This document shows positions 1-10,157 of a DNA stretch of 64,000 nt, piece by piece; position 1 is the stretch's first letter, and every line of letters starts with the position of its first letter. The DNA is from Agrostemma githago. Lineage: Eukaryota; Streptophyta; Magnoliopsida; Caryophyllales; Caryophyllaceae. A program made the translations under genes and the position numbers. The stretch covers positions 66,231,562 to 66,295,561 of the forward strand of contig OY288242.1 of assembly GCA_958450325.1 (NCBI GenBank), given 5' to 3'. Under the pieces are notes generated by a model, which saw only the letters and a list, made by a program, of their open reading frames with translations, did no database searches and was not told the origin of the DNA.

Positions 1-625
1 CTCTCGCAACTTAATGAGGGAACCGAACCCAAAACAACTAACACCCACAAGGGAAAGGCAAGAAAAACAAGCAATCTAACTTACTTAGTCATTCAAACAA
101 TTCATCAAACATGTCATATGCATTAACCAAGAGGAAACCCAAATCTTCCACCCACATCTCCAACAAACCCTTAATCATCCAATTAACACCCTAATCACCT
201 TACTAACCCTAGCAAGAACACTACTCTAACATAATCAAACTAATTCTAACACTAACAAGATGAATCAACACAAACAACAAAACATCCAAAATGAAACTAG
301 TGAAAGCAATGAAATAAGAACAATAAAATGAACAAAGATGCAAACTTGGATGAACAAACAAGGATTAAGAGTAAAAGGAGAAGAAGATTATACCAACTAG
401 TAAAGAGGAAAGATGAAATCTTGCATTAATGAAGAAAACCCAAAACAAACATCCAAGGTTGTCAAGCTTGGAGAAGATCTTGAAGAATTCCCTTAATACA
501 AGTACTAAACTAAGATTAACCACTAATTACCGACTAATCTACACTAATCTACACTAATCTAACCTAAAGTAGTCTAGGGTTTGAAGAACATAACATAAGA
601 TGGTGCCTTAATACAAAAGGGGGGG

Positions 626-634
626 TATTTATAG
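626..634 (-). promoter_or_regulatory. TATA box of the left-edge LTR
   Basis: The minus strand reads CTATAAATA about 540 bp from the LTR start. This is a usual U3/R position for a plant LTR promoter, with transcription towards position 1. Confidence 0.5.
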
Positions 635-685
635 GGTTACAAATGGAAGGAAGAAGAAAGAAAAGGGACGCGGCTGAGACTGGGT

Positions 686-836
686 GGTCCCGACCGGGAC
701 GGGTCATCCCGACCGGGACGGACCCACCATCCCGACCGGGACGGGTTGGTCCCGACCGGGACGGACCTGCAGTAGCATCTCCAATCGTGCACTTCATCCC
801 CGACGGGATGAGGTGCATACCCGTCGGGGATGGGTC
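686..836. repeat. GC-rich imperfect palindromes in the U3 region
   Basis: Four near-identical palindromic units with core TCCCGACCGGGA lie between 686 and 770. They are followed by two diverged units (around CCCCGACGGG at 797 and its inverse near 823). Each unit is its own approximate reverse complement. The block contrasts with the AT-rich U5 at 1-600. Confidence 0.7.
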
Positions 837-1172
837 TTGTAGGCCTCCATTATGATCCTTTTGGTCTCTCCTTGCTTCACATGGACTTCTCATCGATTCT
901 CGGGACTCGGGATCGGGTCTCGGAGGCTCGGGATTGGGTCCCAAGGTCTCGGGGTCGATTCCAAAGCATCGAGTCATCGTTCCTTTATCTCGTTGGCTCC
1001 AAAATGTGTATGTATCGAGTCGGAATCGCTCCAACTCTTCCAAATCGGTCTCGGGAACCTGAAACGAACTAAGGGAAGCATAAGAAGCCCATAAATCGCT
1101 CCCAAGGAGCGATTCCACAAGGAAAATGGGACCAAAACACTACAAAATAGGCACTACAAACCACACTTATCA

Positions 1173-2279
1173 CTCGTCAAGGATCTCGCTGCTGGCCGGA
1201 GGCTGCCTCTTCCTCCTCGTCTGCCGTCGGCAAAGCCGGCGACTCCTTCCCCCAGCATCCAGGATGGGGAGGCTGAAGTTACTTCAGGGGCCACTCCTTC
1301 CCCTGGAGGTAGGCAAGGTGACTCTCCCGCCGGGACTCGTGTTCCCCAGGGAACGCGTCCTGCGAACTCTGAGGGAACTGGGGAGAGTGTCCCCCTGGAG
1401 CTGAGAAGGAAGAGAGATAGGGAGCCCTCAGGGACTACTCCTATGGTGGACTTGGAGGCTGACGTTTGTACTCCTGAGGCAAAACGCCCTGCTCGTGACA
1501 TTCCGAGCACCCTTTTTCAAGAGGAGAATACGGAGTTTCATTAAACTGCTGGCGACAGCGTAGACGTGTCGGGCCTGCTCTCCGATTCTGGCGCCGTCTT
1601 AGCCGACCGTCTTACCAAGTCTGTAACTTCAACTTCTCACCAAGTGATTCAGTATATCCAGCGTACCTCCAAGGTGTTGCTGGCGTCTGCCGAGCTGGCG
1701 GCTCTAAGCCGTTTGAGCGACGAAGAGCTGAATGTCACACCCGGGGCTCCCCCTCCTGACCGTCTGGCTATGGTGGAAAGGGACATAACTGTGATAAATA
1801 ACCTGAAGGATAAGCTGGCTAAGCAGAAGGGTGAGCTGGAGGAGGCGAGGAGTCAGGCTGGCCAGTGGAAGCTTCAAGGAGAGAGAGCTGTGAGGGAAGC
1901 AGCCAAGTTTGAAGCTGAGCTGAAGGAGAGTCGCTTGGCGATGGAGCAGGCTAACCTTTCTCTGGCTGAGATGGAGCACCTGAAAAGGAAAGCAGCTGAT
2001 CTGGAGAAACGCCTGTCCAAAGCTGACTCCACCTTTGAGCAGGCCTGGAGCGAATGGAAGAAACAGAAGGATGCCCTTGTGGAGGAGACCGAAGCTGCGG
2101 TGGATGCAAGCTTTGTGAGTGGGGCCAACTCTTCCCTGGAGCTGGTGATGGAGGTGATTGGGGAGATGTTCCCTGTGTTTGATGAAGAGGCCTTTCGAAG
2201 TCTCTATTCCGCTAAAAACGAGGCTCGGGCGGCCAAACCCCCTGAGGCGGCTGCCGGTCCAAGCCAGGGTGCTCCATAA
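1173..2279 (+). pseudogene. Antisense accessory ORF of the Tat element, cut and interrupted
   Basis: A single frame is open from 1173 to 1541, stops at TAA 1542-1544, then stays open to the TAA at 2277-2279. The frame already begins mid-protein at 1173, where the foreign LTR joins, so the N-terminus is lost. The first part is rich in Pro, Ser, Gly and Arg. The second (about 240 codons) is mainly a charged helical region with heptad-like Leu/Ala spacing at roughly 1780-2110, a likely coiled coil. It lies opposite to gag-pol and downstream of it, the place where Tat elements such as Grande and Retand carry an antisense gene of unknown function. No ATG supports a separate start near 1566. Function unknown. 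Confidence 0.7.
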
Positions 2280-2469
2280 TGTTTATTCTTTCTTGAAATA
2301 GCCCTATTCTCTGCGCTGAGCCTTGTTATGGCCAGCAGTTTGTAATATTTATTTTTTCGGATCTTTGCTTTTGCCACTTTGTGAAAACTTTTTACCCTTT
2401 ATGGGTTTGCTATGGAATGCTTTCCTTTGTTTTGGTCTGCTTCTTTCTCTCTTCATCAAGGTATGGCCT
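2280..2469. other. Spacer between antisense ORF and repeat array
   Basis: A T-rich non-coding spacer; no gene seen. Positions 3421-3653, between the array and the integrase stop, also hold nothing recognisable. Confidence 0.5.
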
Positions 2470-3420
2470 GATCCAGGGTTGGGGGGATTCCCCCCAGTCC
2501 TTGTTAGTTGAGCGTGTCCCGGCCTGTCCCTGGCCTCTGCTCAGAGTCCAAGGGGCCTGCCCCCTGCCTGCCCAGGGGTAGGCAGGGAGGGCTTTGGTGT
2601 TTTTTATACAAGGTTGGGGGAATTGTCCCTAGTCCTTGTTAGCTGTGTGTAGCCTGGCCTGTCCCTGGCCCCTGCTTTGGGTCCAGGGGGCCTGCCCCCT
2701 GCCTGCCCAGTAGGTAGGGAGGGCTTTTGCGTTTTTTATACAAGGTTGGGGGAATTGCCCCCAGTCTTTGTTAGCTGTGCGTAGCCTGCCCCCCGCCTGC
2801 CCAGAGGTAGGCAGGGAGGGCTTTTGCGTTTTTTATACAAGGTTGGGGGAATTGCCCCCATTCCTTGTTAGCTGTGCGTAGCCTGCCCCCCGCCTTCACG
2901 GAGGTAGGCAGGGAGGGCATTTGCGTTTTTTATACAAGGTTGGGGGAATTGCCCCCAGTCCTTGTTAGCTGTGCGTAGCCTGTCCCCTCCCTGCCCAGAG
3001 GTAGGCAGGGAGGGCTTTTGCGTTTTTTATACAAGGTTGGGGGAATTGCCCCCAGTCCTTGTTAGCCGTGCGCAGCCTGGCCTGTCCCTGGCCTCTGCTT
3101 GGAGTCCAGGGGGCCTGCCCCCAGCCTGCCCAGTTGGCAGGGAGGGCTTTTGCGTTTTTTATACAAGGTTGGGGGAATTGCCCCCAGTCCTTGTTAGCCG
3201 TGCGCAGCCTGGCCTGTCCCTGGCCTCTGCTTGGAGTCCAGGGGGCCTGCCCCCAGCCTGCCCAGTTGGCAGGGAGGGCTTTTGCGTTTTTTATACAAGG
3301 TTGGGGGAATTGCCCCCAGTCCTTGTTGGCTATGCGTAGCCTGGCCTGTCCCTGGCCTCTGCTTGGAGTCCAGGGGGCCTGCCCCCTGCCTGCCCAGAGG
3401 TAGACAGGGGGTTTTTAGAA
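2470..3420. repeat. Tandem repeats in the Tat 3' untranslated region (97- and 132-bp units)
   Basis: The phrase ATACAAGGTTGGGGGAATTG recurs at 2606, 2738, 2835, 2932, 3029, 3161 and 3293, with diverged units at both ends. Spacings are 132, 97, 97, 97, 132 and 132 bp. The short form lacks a roughly 35-bp GC-rich piece (around CTGGCCTGTCCCTGG). The long reading frames here are by-products of the periodicity. Such arrays are known in the 3' part of Tat elements and can seed satellites. Confidence 0.9.
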
Positions 3421-3653
3421 TTTTTGTTGGGGGGTCCATTTTCCTCGGTTTTGGCAACAGGGGGCGTCCCCCTGTTGCCCCCTGCTCGTTTGTGTGTGAG
3501 AGCGCAAGCTTAAAAAGACAACGAGTATGAATTCTTGAGTGTTATATATAAAAACTTTGTTAGAACATAAGGGTGGTCGGAGCCGTCGACATTTCATTCT
3601 GATCGTTCTCCGCCAGTACTTTTTCTTAGAGACGAGATTTTTCTAAGGTTTGG

Positions 3654-4719
3654 CTAAACATAGTATCTTTTCAGGGTGTCGGCGTTCCAATGTGCGCTCA
3701 GCTCTTGGTCTGCTGGGTTGGCGATTTTGTATGTACCTGTTCCCAAAATTTGGGTCACCTGGTACGGGCCTTCCTAGTTGGCACTTAGTTTGCCATGCTC
3801 CCTAGATTTTCCTACACCCTGTGTCTTCCCTAGGACTAGGTCGCCTATCTGGAACCTTCTCTCATGTACCCTTTTGTTGTAGGCCTTTCTCATCCTTTGC
3901 TGATAGGCGGCTATGTTGATGCTGGCCTCCTCCCTGACTTCATGGACCAGGTCTAGGGCTTCGGCCATTGCTGCGTCGTTGTCAGCTTTGTTGTATTGCT
4001 GAGACCGTAGGGTAGGAATTCGCACTTCGATGGGTAGTAAAGCTTCTGCCCCCATATACCAGGCCAAATGGCGTTTGCCTTGTGGATTCTTTTCTGGTGG
4101 TCCTTATTGACCAGAGTATGCTTGGTAGCTCGTCTGCCCATCTTCCTTTGAGATCATCCACCATCTTTCTGAGCCCATTTAGGATTTGCTTGTTAGCGGC
4201 TTCGGCCTACCCATTGGTCTGCGGGTGGCAGACGGTAGAATAGGCGACGGTTATTCCATGCCCTTCCAACCAGGCTCTTAGGGGGTCATTATCAAACTGC
4301 CTCCCATGATCAAACACCAACATTTTTGGTAGGCCGAATCTGGTTATGATGTTTCTCCAAATGACCTTCCTGACTGCCGGCTCAGTGATGTTTTGGACTG
4401 CCTCAGCTTCAACCCACTTTGTGAAGTAGTCAATCCCCACGATTAAGAACTTTCGTCCCCCTGTGGCTGTAGCAAAGGGACCCAGTATGTCCATCCCCCA
4501 TTGAGCGAAAGGAATGGGAGATAAAATTGACCTGAGTTCTTGGGCTGGGGCATGAATTGATGGAGCGAAGAGTTGGCATTTTTTGCATTTCCGAGTTAGG
4601 CTCCTTGCATCTGCTAACATGGTAGGCCAATAGTAGCCTGTCCTTAGAGCTTTGTGGGCCAACGATCTTCCTCCAATGTGGTGCCCGCAGATCCCTGAGT
4701 GGATGTTATCCAAAACTTC
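3654..4719 (-). pseudogene. Tat integrase, broken by stops and frame changes
   Basis: Integrase inserts the cDNA copy into chromosomes. The His/His/Cys/Cys zinc-binding segment (HSGICGHH and CKKCQ) lies around 4585-4705. Core Asp residues are in GMDILGP (about 4490) and FDHGRQFDN (about 4300). A TAG at 4207-4209 separates the QTNG motif from the stretch with the expected catalytic Glu. The frame changes near 4720 (RNase H to integrase) and again near 4070. A further TAG at 3774-3776 lies in the C-terminal domain, whose reading then continues to a terminal TAG at 3654-3656. The C-terminal region holds the usual RRFQIGDLVL-type SH3-like part. It cannot yield an active enzyme. Confidence 0.85.
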
Positions 4720-5396
4720 AGCGGCCTGCTCTGCCCCCAGGCATCTGAGCAGGGGGAAGGGAAGGATTTCTTGTATAGCTCTTCATCAATTATTACGAAC
4801 CATGCTGCTTTGGTCTGTATTTTCCTTTTCTGTACTGGGTCAGACGGTTGGATGCCGTATTTTTTGAACTGAGTGAGGGGGGTCATCCAGTTCTCCTGTT
4901 CTTCTTCGACGATGTTGACTGTCTGACAGGCAGTAGTGGATTTCTCATGCATAACATCAACCCAAACTGACCTCCTTATGTCTTGTAGGCTGGAGCTGGC
5001 CAGTTTTGACAGGGCGTCAGCCCGATTGTTCTGTGATCGGGGTATTTGCCTGATTTCATAGGATTTTAGGCTTAATAATCCCTGCTTGATCTTTTCTAGG
5101 TAGGCGGCCATGGCTTGGTCCCTAGCCTCATACTCTCCGTTGATTTGATTGGCAATGAGCTGGGAGTCAGTTGCTAGTATAATCCGCTCTACATCTGCAG
5201 CCTTAGCTAGATTTATTCCTGCAAGTACGGCCTCATATTCTACCTCGTTGTTTGATGCGAGGAAGGGGAATCTGAGCGCATGCTCAAAATCCACTCCTTC
5301 AGGGCTGGTCAGCACGACACCTGCCCCTGCACGATTGACCGTTGAGGACCCGTCAGTGTACACTATCCATTCTTCGGCGGGAGGTTCCTCTTCTCC
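4720..5396 (-). pseudogene. Second (archaeal-type) RNase H of the Tat polyprotein
   Basis: The motifs are YTDGSS, then NNEVEYEAV, ATDSQL and NNRADALSKLAS: the D-E-D-D set of an active-type RNase H. It follows a more degenerate first RNase H encoded upstream. This RT-RH-second RH-INT order is a known mark of the Tat lineage. A TAA at 5397-5399 splits it from the RT part, and the frame is lost near 4720. Residues specific to the catalytic site are still in place. Confidence 0.8.
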
Positions 5397-6926
5397 TTAA
5401 TGAGAATATTCAGCCAGGAAATCCGCCAGGGCCTGTGCCTTGATGGCTGTCCTGGGTTGGTATGATATCCCCAGTCCGCTTAACTCAATTGCCCATTTTA
5501 GCAGCCTTCCTGATTTTTCAAATTTCTCCAATATTTTTTCTAGTGACTGGTCGGTGAGGACTACCACAGGGTGTGCGTCGAAGTAGGGCCTGAGCTTTCT
5601 GGCTGCTATGACGACTGCGTAGGCGGCTTTTTCCACCAGAGGATAGTTTCTTTCAGCGGCCCCCAGGGCATGACTTACAAAGTAGATCGGCTGCTGTGAG
5701 CCTACCTCCTCTTTCAGGATGACTGCGCTCACCGTTGAGTTGGTGACAGCAATGTATAGGTACAGTTTTTCTCCAGCCACTGGTCTCGCCAAAGTAGGGA
5801 GCTTTTTCAGATGCTCTTTCAATTGTTCGAAGGCTTTCTTTTGCTCATCCTCCCATTTGAATTGCTTGTTGCCTTTCAACACTTTGAAGAAAGGGGTCGA
5901 CTTGTCTGCTGATCTGGCGATAAAGCGAGCCAGGGCAGCCATTCTGCCTGTGAGCCGTTGAATGTCCCTTATGGTTTTAGGCTCCGGGAGGTCTAGGACC
6001 GCCTGAATCTTTTCGGGATTGGCGTCTATCCCCCTGGAGCTGACTAGGAATCCTAGGAATTTGCCAGATCGGACTCCGAACGTGCACTTTTTTGGATTCA
6101 ACTTCATTTTGTATGATCGCAGGGAGGAGAATGTTTCCTGCAGGTCCGCCAGGTGCTCCCTGTCCCCTTTGCTTTTGACAATTGCATCATCGACATAGGC
6201 TTCCAAGTTTCTCCCTTTTTGATTTTCAAAAACCTTGTCCACCAGTCGCTGATAGGTAGCGCCTGCATTCTTCAGTCCAAATGGCATCATTTTATACATG
6301 TATGTTCCATGGCTGGTTATGAAGGCGCACCTCACCCTGTCAGGCTGCCAGAGGTACACTTGATGGTACCCTGAGAATGCATCCAGGAAACTTGACGTGG
6401 TATATCCACTAGTGGCATCCACCAGTTGGTCTATCCTGGGCAGGGGGTAGCAGTCCTTTGGGCAGGCTTTGTTAAGATTTGTGAAGTCCACGCACATCCT
6501 CCACGCGCCCGATGACTTTTTCACCATCACAACGTTCGCCAACCACTCAGGGTAATCACAGACTTCAATGAAATCTGCTTTCAAGAGTTTTTCTATCTCC
6601 TCTTTTATCGCCGCGTCTTTTTCTACGGACATATTTCTTTTTTTCTGCTTTACAGGGCGAGCCTCCGGGTTAACGTTCAGCTTGTGAACAATAAAAGTCG
6701 GGTCGACCCCTGGCATCTCGTCTGCAGAGAAAGCAAATACGTCTCTGTTTTCTCACAAGACTGCAATCAACTCTTTCTGGTAGGACTCCTCCAGGTCGGC
6801 CCCTATGAGGACCTGCCTCCCTGGTTCTAAGTGCACCAGCATGCTTTCCCCTTCAGGCTCGAAGTGGGCTGCTTTTTGGTGAGCAGCCGGGATTTCACCC
6901 TCCCTGCTGGGGGAACCTTCGGCTTT
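5397..6926 (-). pseudogene. Tat reverse transcriptase and first RNase H
   Basis: The RT runs from the MPGVDPTFIVHKLNV leader through WRMCVDFTNLNKACPKD, FLDAFSGYHQV and MPFGLKNAGATYQRL to the catalytic YVDD (6186-6197). Connection and first RNase H follow (LYLYIAVTNSTVSAVI, where the usual Asp is replaced, so probably inactive). A 439-aa stretch is open from 6716 to the TAA at 5397-5399. Upstream in the same frame are TGA codons at 6753-6755 and 6927-6929, which cut it from protease. It is in frame with gag and protease, as expected for a single Tat polyprotein. Confidence 0.88.
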
Positions 6927-9380
6927 TCATTTTCCTTTTCTTTCTGTTTCATGGGCTTGCAGGGCCACGGAATAACAGTGTCTGGCCAACTCCTGATCCC
7001 CATGGACCTTCCCTTCCATGCCAAAGTCCGTCACATAGGCTATGGTGAGGGCCCTGATTGACACAGCGGCTTCGATTTCGTCTAGGGTGGCCCGGCCTAT
7101 CAGGGCGTTATATGCAGACTTTGCATCCACCACAACGAATGACGCCCTGACGTTCCTGGCAGAGGCCCCCTCTCCGAATGTTACTGGTAAGTCGATAATC
7201 CCCATGGGAAGCACTCCTGCCCTGCTGAACCCATACAAAGATCCAGAGGCTGGCTTCAGATGTCTTTTCTCTAAGTTCATCCTTTCAAAGGCGTCCTTGT
7301 ACAAGAGGTTTGTGTAGGCGCCAGTGTCCACCATGCATCTCTTGACAATGTGATTGCTAATTTCAAGAGTTAAGACCAAAGGGTCGCTGTGCGGGTATAT
7401 GACTCTTCCTGCGTCTTCAGGGGTGATGCTCAGGGTCGTGCCCTTTGGACTTCCTGTCCTCTCGGCGTAGCAAATCTGGTTTCGCAATTCGCGGATCTGC
7501 ATTTTCTGACTTCGTCTGCTTGTTCGTCCTTCTGCATCCCCTGACACTACATGAATTATCATGCGATTTTGGGCTGAACCCTCAGGCTTGTCTGACGCCT
7601 CCTTTTGGGGTTTGTTCCTCGCTGCATAGTTGCTCAGCCAACCGTTTCTTACGAGTTTTTCTATCTCGTCTTTTAAGTGTCGGCATTCTTCAGTGGTGTG
7701 GCCTATGCAATCGTGGAACGTGCAGAATTTTTTGGGATCTCCCTTTAGGCTGCGCGGCTTATTCGGGCGATTCCATTTCGCAGTTTCCTTCTCCAGCTCA
7801 AAGATTTCTGCCCTCGGCCTGTTGAGGGTCGTGTAGCTGTCAAACCTTGGCTGGTAAGTTGTGCGTTCTTTCTTGAGGGTATCCCCCTCCTCCTTCTGCT
7901 TACCTGGCTCGTTCCTGCCACGTCCACCCTGCGGTCCCCCGTGCGGCCTTGCTTGGCCTGTAGGGGTGTCCGGCAGGCTGTGAAACTCTTCCTGCAGAAT
8001 GAACTCTTCAGCGATTTTTCTGGCCTTTGCCAAGGTTTCAGGGTGGGCCCTGATCATCTGGTTCTTCATCTCCCCTGGGAGCAGGGAGATTGTCAGAGCG
8101 TAGGCAGCAGTTGAATCATCAATCTCTCTGACTTGTTAGTAGGACAAGTCGAATCTCTTTAGGTACTCCCTGACTCTTTCGCCCTTGTTCTGTTTTAGGG
8201 TCATAAGGTCAAAACGAGTGAGTCATCTCCTCTTGTTCCCTGCATACTGTTCAAGGAATGCCTCGGCTAACTCTATAAAGAAACTGATTGACCCCTGGCG
8301 AAGGTCCCTGAACCATCCCTGTGCAAGCCCTACAAGGGTGGTTGGGAATATTTTGCACCAGATCGCATCATCGACATCATACATGCCCATGTGACTTTCA
8401 AATGACGTCAGATGGTCCTCTGGATCTGCAGTCCCGTCAAACTTGACTGTGGGCATTTTAATCTTTGGGATGGGGTACTCTTGTACGTCAGGATGGAGAG
8501 GGGTCTTCGTGGGCCTGCCTACCATCCGTGACCTGCTTTCCCCAGACTGATTACCGTGAACATCCCATTGTCTAGGGGCCGGTTTCCTCATACTGGGGGA
8601 GCGGTGCTTTGGTGGTAATCTGTTGGTCGCCTCGTCCTCTGCGTCCAGGGAGGGTTGCCTGGACCGCTTTCTCCGGGATTGACAAAGGTTATCATCCTGG
8701 TGATACCTTGACTCGAGCGGTTGCCTCCGGTTAAGCCTAGACTGCAGGCTTTGGGACAGCCCTGGAGCTGGTTGTCCTTTTGCTGCCAGTGTTAGCTTGG
8801 AAAAGACTCCGCCCTGCTTTTCTCCCAGGCGTCGAGATGCAAGCTCCCTGTGTTTCATTCGATCCTGCAGTCCCTGAGACAAACCTCTCTTCTCCCGGGA
8901 CGTGGACTCCGTAGTGTGTATAGAGAATGCCTGTTGTTGAGCAGGCGGTTCCTGGCTGCCTGCTGTGATACACCTCTGCACCTGTGCGTACATTTGAGCT
9001 GTTCTCCTTGCCTTCCTCTGGGCGTTTCTGGCGGCGGTTCGCTTCGTACCTCCAGCTCCCTCTCTGCTTACTGAGCAGGGCTGTCTGGGGGTCGCTGCGA
9101 CCCAGCCTACCAGGTCTTCAGGAGTGAACTCCTGGTTAAGCATTGCGGAGAAGAAGGCAGCTGTCTGTACCATCTGAGCTGGGGTTAGGTTCAGGGTGTG
9201 CCCTGGATGTGCCCCCTGCCCTGGTGCTACAGCTGCATTTGGCGTGCCCAGGAGACTGGTTCCTCCTACCCCGGGGATCGTGGCGGTAGGAGCCCTCTCT
9301 GTCTGAGGCATGCCGTATAGAGGGGTCACCGGTGGGACCGTCGGACCTATCCCTACACTAGTGTCAACGATCTCAGGCAT
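6927..9380 (-). pseudogene. Tat gag-protease, with two internal stops
   Basis: Starts at ATG 9378-9380, about 70 bp after the PBS. The N-terminal part is Pro/Gly/Thr-rich. The gag core (WFRDL, FIELAEAFLEQY) ends at TGA 8223-8225, and a second stop, TAA 8136-8138, follows in the same frame. The rest is open from 8133 to 6930. It has a modified zinc knuckle (CTFHDCIGHTTEEC, about 7670-7720) and the protease active site DTG (7320-7328, in MVDTGAYTNLLY). Gag packages the RNA; the aspartic protease cuts the polyprotein. Both stops lie in conserved gag, so they are inactivating. Confidence 0.85.
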
Positions 9381-9450
9381 GATTACTTTGATTGGTTTGT
9401 TTATGGAATGGTTGATTTTTGTGGGTAATTCGTGGATACAACCAGATCTT

Positions 9451-9467
9451 CCCCACAGACGGCGCCA
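9451..9467 (-). promoter_or_regulatory. Primer-binding site of the Tat element
   Basis: The minus strand reads TGGCGCCGTCTGTGGGG, 3 nt after the LTR end. It starts with the TGG expected for pairing to a tRNA CCA end. The first nine bases equal the tRNA-Asp-type PBS known from Athila; the rest differ, so the tRNA is not settled. Confidence 0.75.
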
Positions 9468-9470
9468 AAT

Positions 9471-10157
9471 TGTTCCGGTATTGGAATCAATTAACCCGAT
9501 TCAGAATTCGGGCTTGAGGTGTACGATATTGCTTTGAATTAACAATTGGTCAATCTTGCCAACCTCTCCTTCCTCCTACTCCACTGGGTTGACCTTCCCG
9601 GCGGAATGGGCTGGCTCCCCGCACACAGAACGCACCGGGCCTCGGAGGTTGTCCGAGGAAACCCTCTCCGATGCCTAAGTCAGTCCGTGAATGCCTTAAA
9701 GAACCTAGCTCGTGAGGAACTAGGTGGCGTTTGTAGAGTAAGAGTTCTAGAGAGAGAAAATTCAACCCCTTTCTTGTGGGAAATGGGAGAGTATTTATAC
9801 CTTCCCACAAGAAAGGGAAGTAGAAGGAGGATGGGTGGATGAGGAGGTGACAAGTGGCTTCACCTCATCCACCCATTCTCGCTTACCTTAGGCGAAATGA
9901 CAAGGGGATCCCTTGGTGATCCCTGCCCTGCCTGCGGAGAATGGCCTGAAGGCAGGCAGGCTGGGTCTATGCGAAGATAGGGTTTGGCAGACCACCTCTC
10001 CCTGTCGGGCAGGCGGTCGTCTGAAGTTCCCCGTGGGTTCGTTTTAGTGACTTTGCTCTGATCGCCTGCCAAGTTGGTTCTCTGACTCCTTGAGTAGAGT
10101 CTTCTGATAGCCTGCTTTGCAGGCGGTCCGGAGCAGGCTGCCGACCCTCATCAGACA
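9471..10157 (-). mobile_element. 5' LTR of the Tat element (687 bp)
   Basis: On the minus strand it starts TGTCTGATGAGGG at 10157 and ends CCGGAACA at 9471, next to the PBS. Beyond 10157 the Athila reading frame begins abruptly, which supports the outer boundary. It contains a TATA box (9792-9799) within a perfect inverted repeat. Confidence 0.75.
9767..9817. promoter_or_regulatory. TATA box enclosed by a 16-bp perfect inverted repeat
   Basis: The arm at 9767-9782 (CCCTTTCTTGTGGGAA) is the exact reverse complement of 9802-9817. The 19-bp loop holds the minus-strand TATA box (plus-strand TATTTATA, 9792-9799), inside the palindrome GTATTTATAC. Confidence 0.85.

Larger units (their letters stand above)
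1..1172 (-). mobile_element. LTR fragment (probably Ty3/gypsy), cut by the window edge
   Basis: Read on the minus strand, this begins TGATAAGTGTGG at 1172 and runs off the window at position 1, so its 3' end is not visible. The junction at 1172/1173 is sharp: left is LTR-like sequence, right is the open reading frame of the Tat antisense gene, which is cut there. A minus-strand TATA box lies at 626-634. U3 would be about 640-1172 and R/U5 about 1-600. The first bases after the junction (CTCGT, 1173-1177) should be the target duplication, which can only be checked outside the window. The 184-codon minus-strand reading frame inside it has no retroelement motif and is taken as chance. Whether it is a solo LTR or part of a full element cannot be seen. 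Confidence 0.6.
1173..10157 (-). mobile_element. Tat-lineage Ty3/gypsy element, degenerate, 3' end lost
   Basis: Minus-strand order is 5' LTR (9471-10157), PBS (9451-9467), gag, protease, RT, RNase H, second RNase H, integrase (ends 3654), a tandem-repeat zone (about 2470-3420) and an ORF on the opposite strand (1173-2279). A second RNase H, 3' tandem repeats and an antisense extra ORF are known traits of the Tat group (Ogre, Retand, Grande). The 3' LTR is not present because the element is interrupted at 1172/1173. It sits in the Athila element, whose sequence resumes at 10158 (expected target duplication CAATT, 10158-10162). Several in-frame stops and two frame changes show it is dead. Confidence 0.85.

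Noticed and set aside
564..1118. 184-codon minus-strand frame in the left-edge LTR
   Set aside because: It lies across U3 and the TATA box of an LTR, is made up of palindrome-derived Pro/Gly/Arg, and has no retroelement motif.
2962..3403. Overlapping 114-125-codon plus-strand reading frames with internal peptide repeats
   Set aside because: They follow from the 132-bp unit (a multiple of 3) in a non-coding tandem array and lack any domain.
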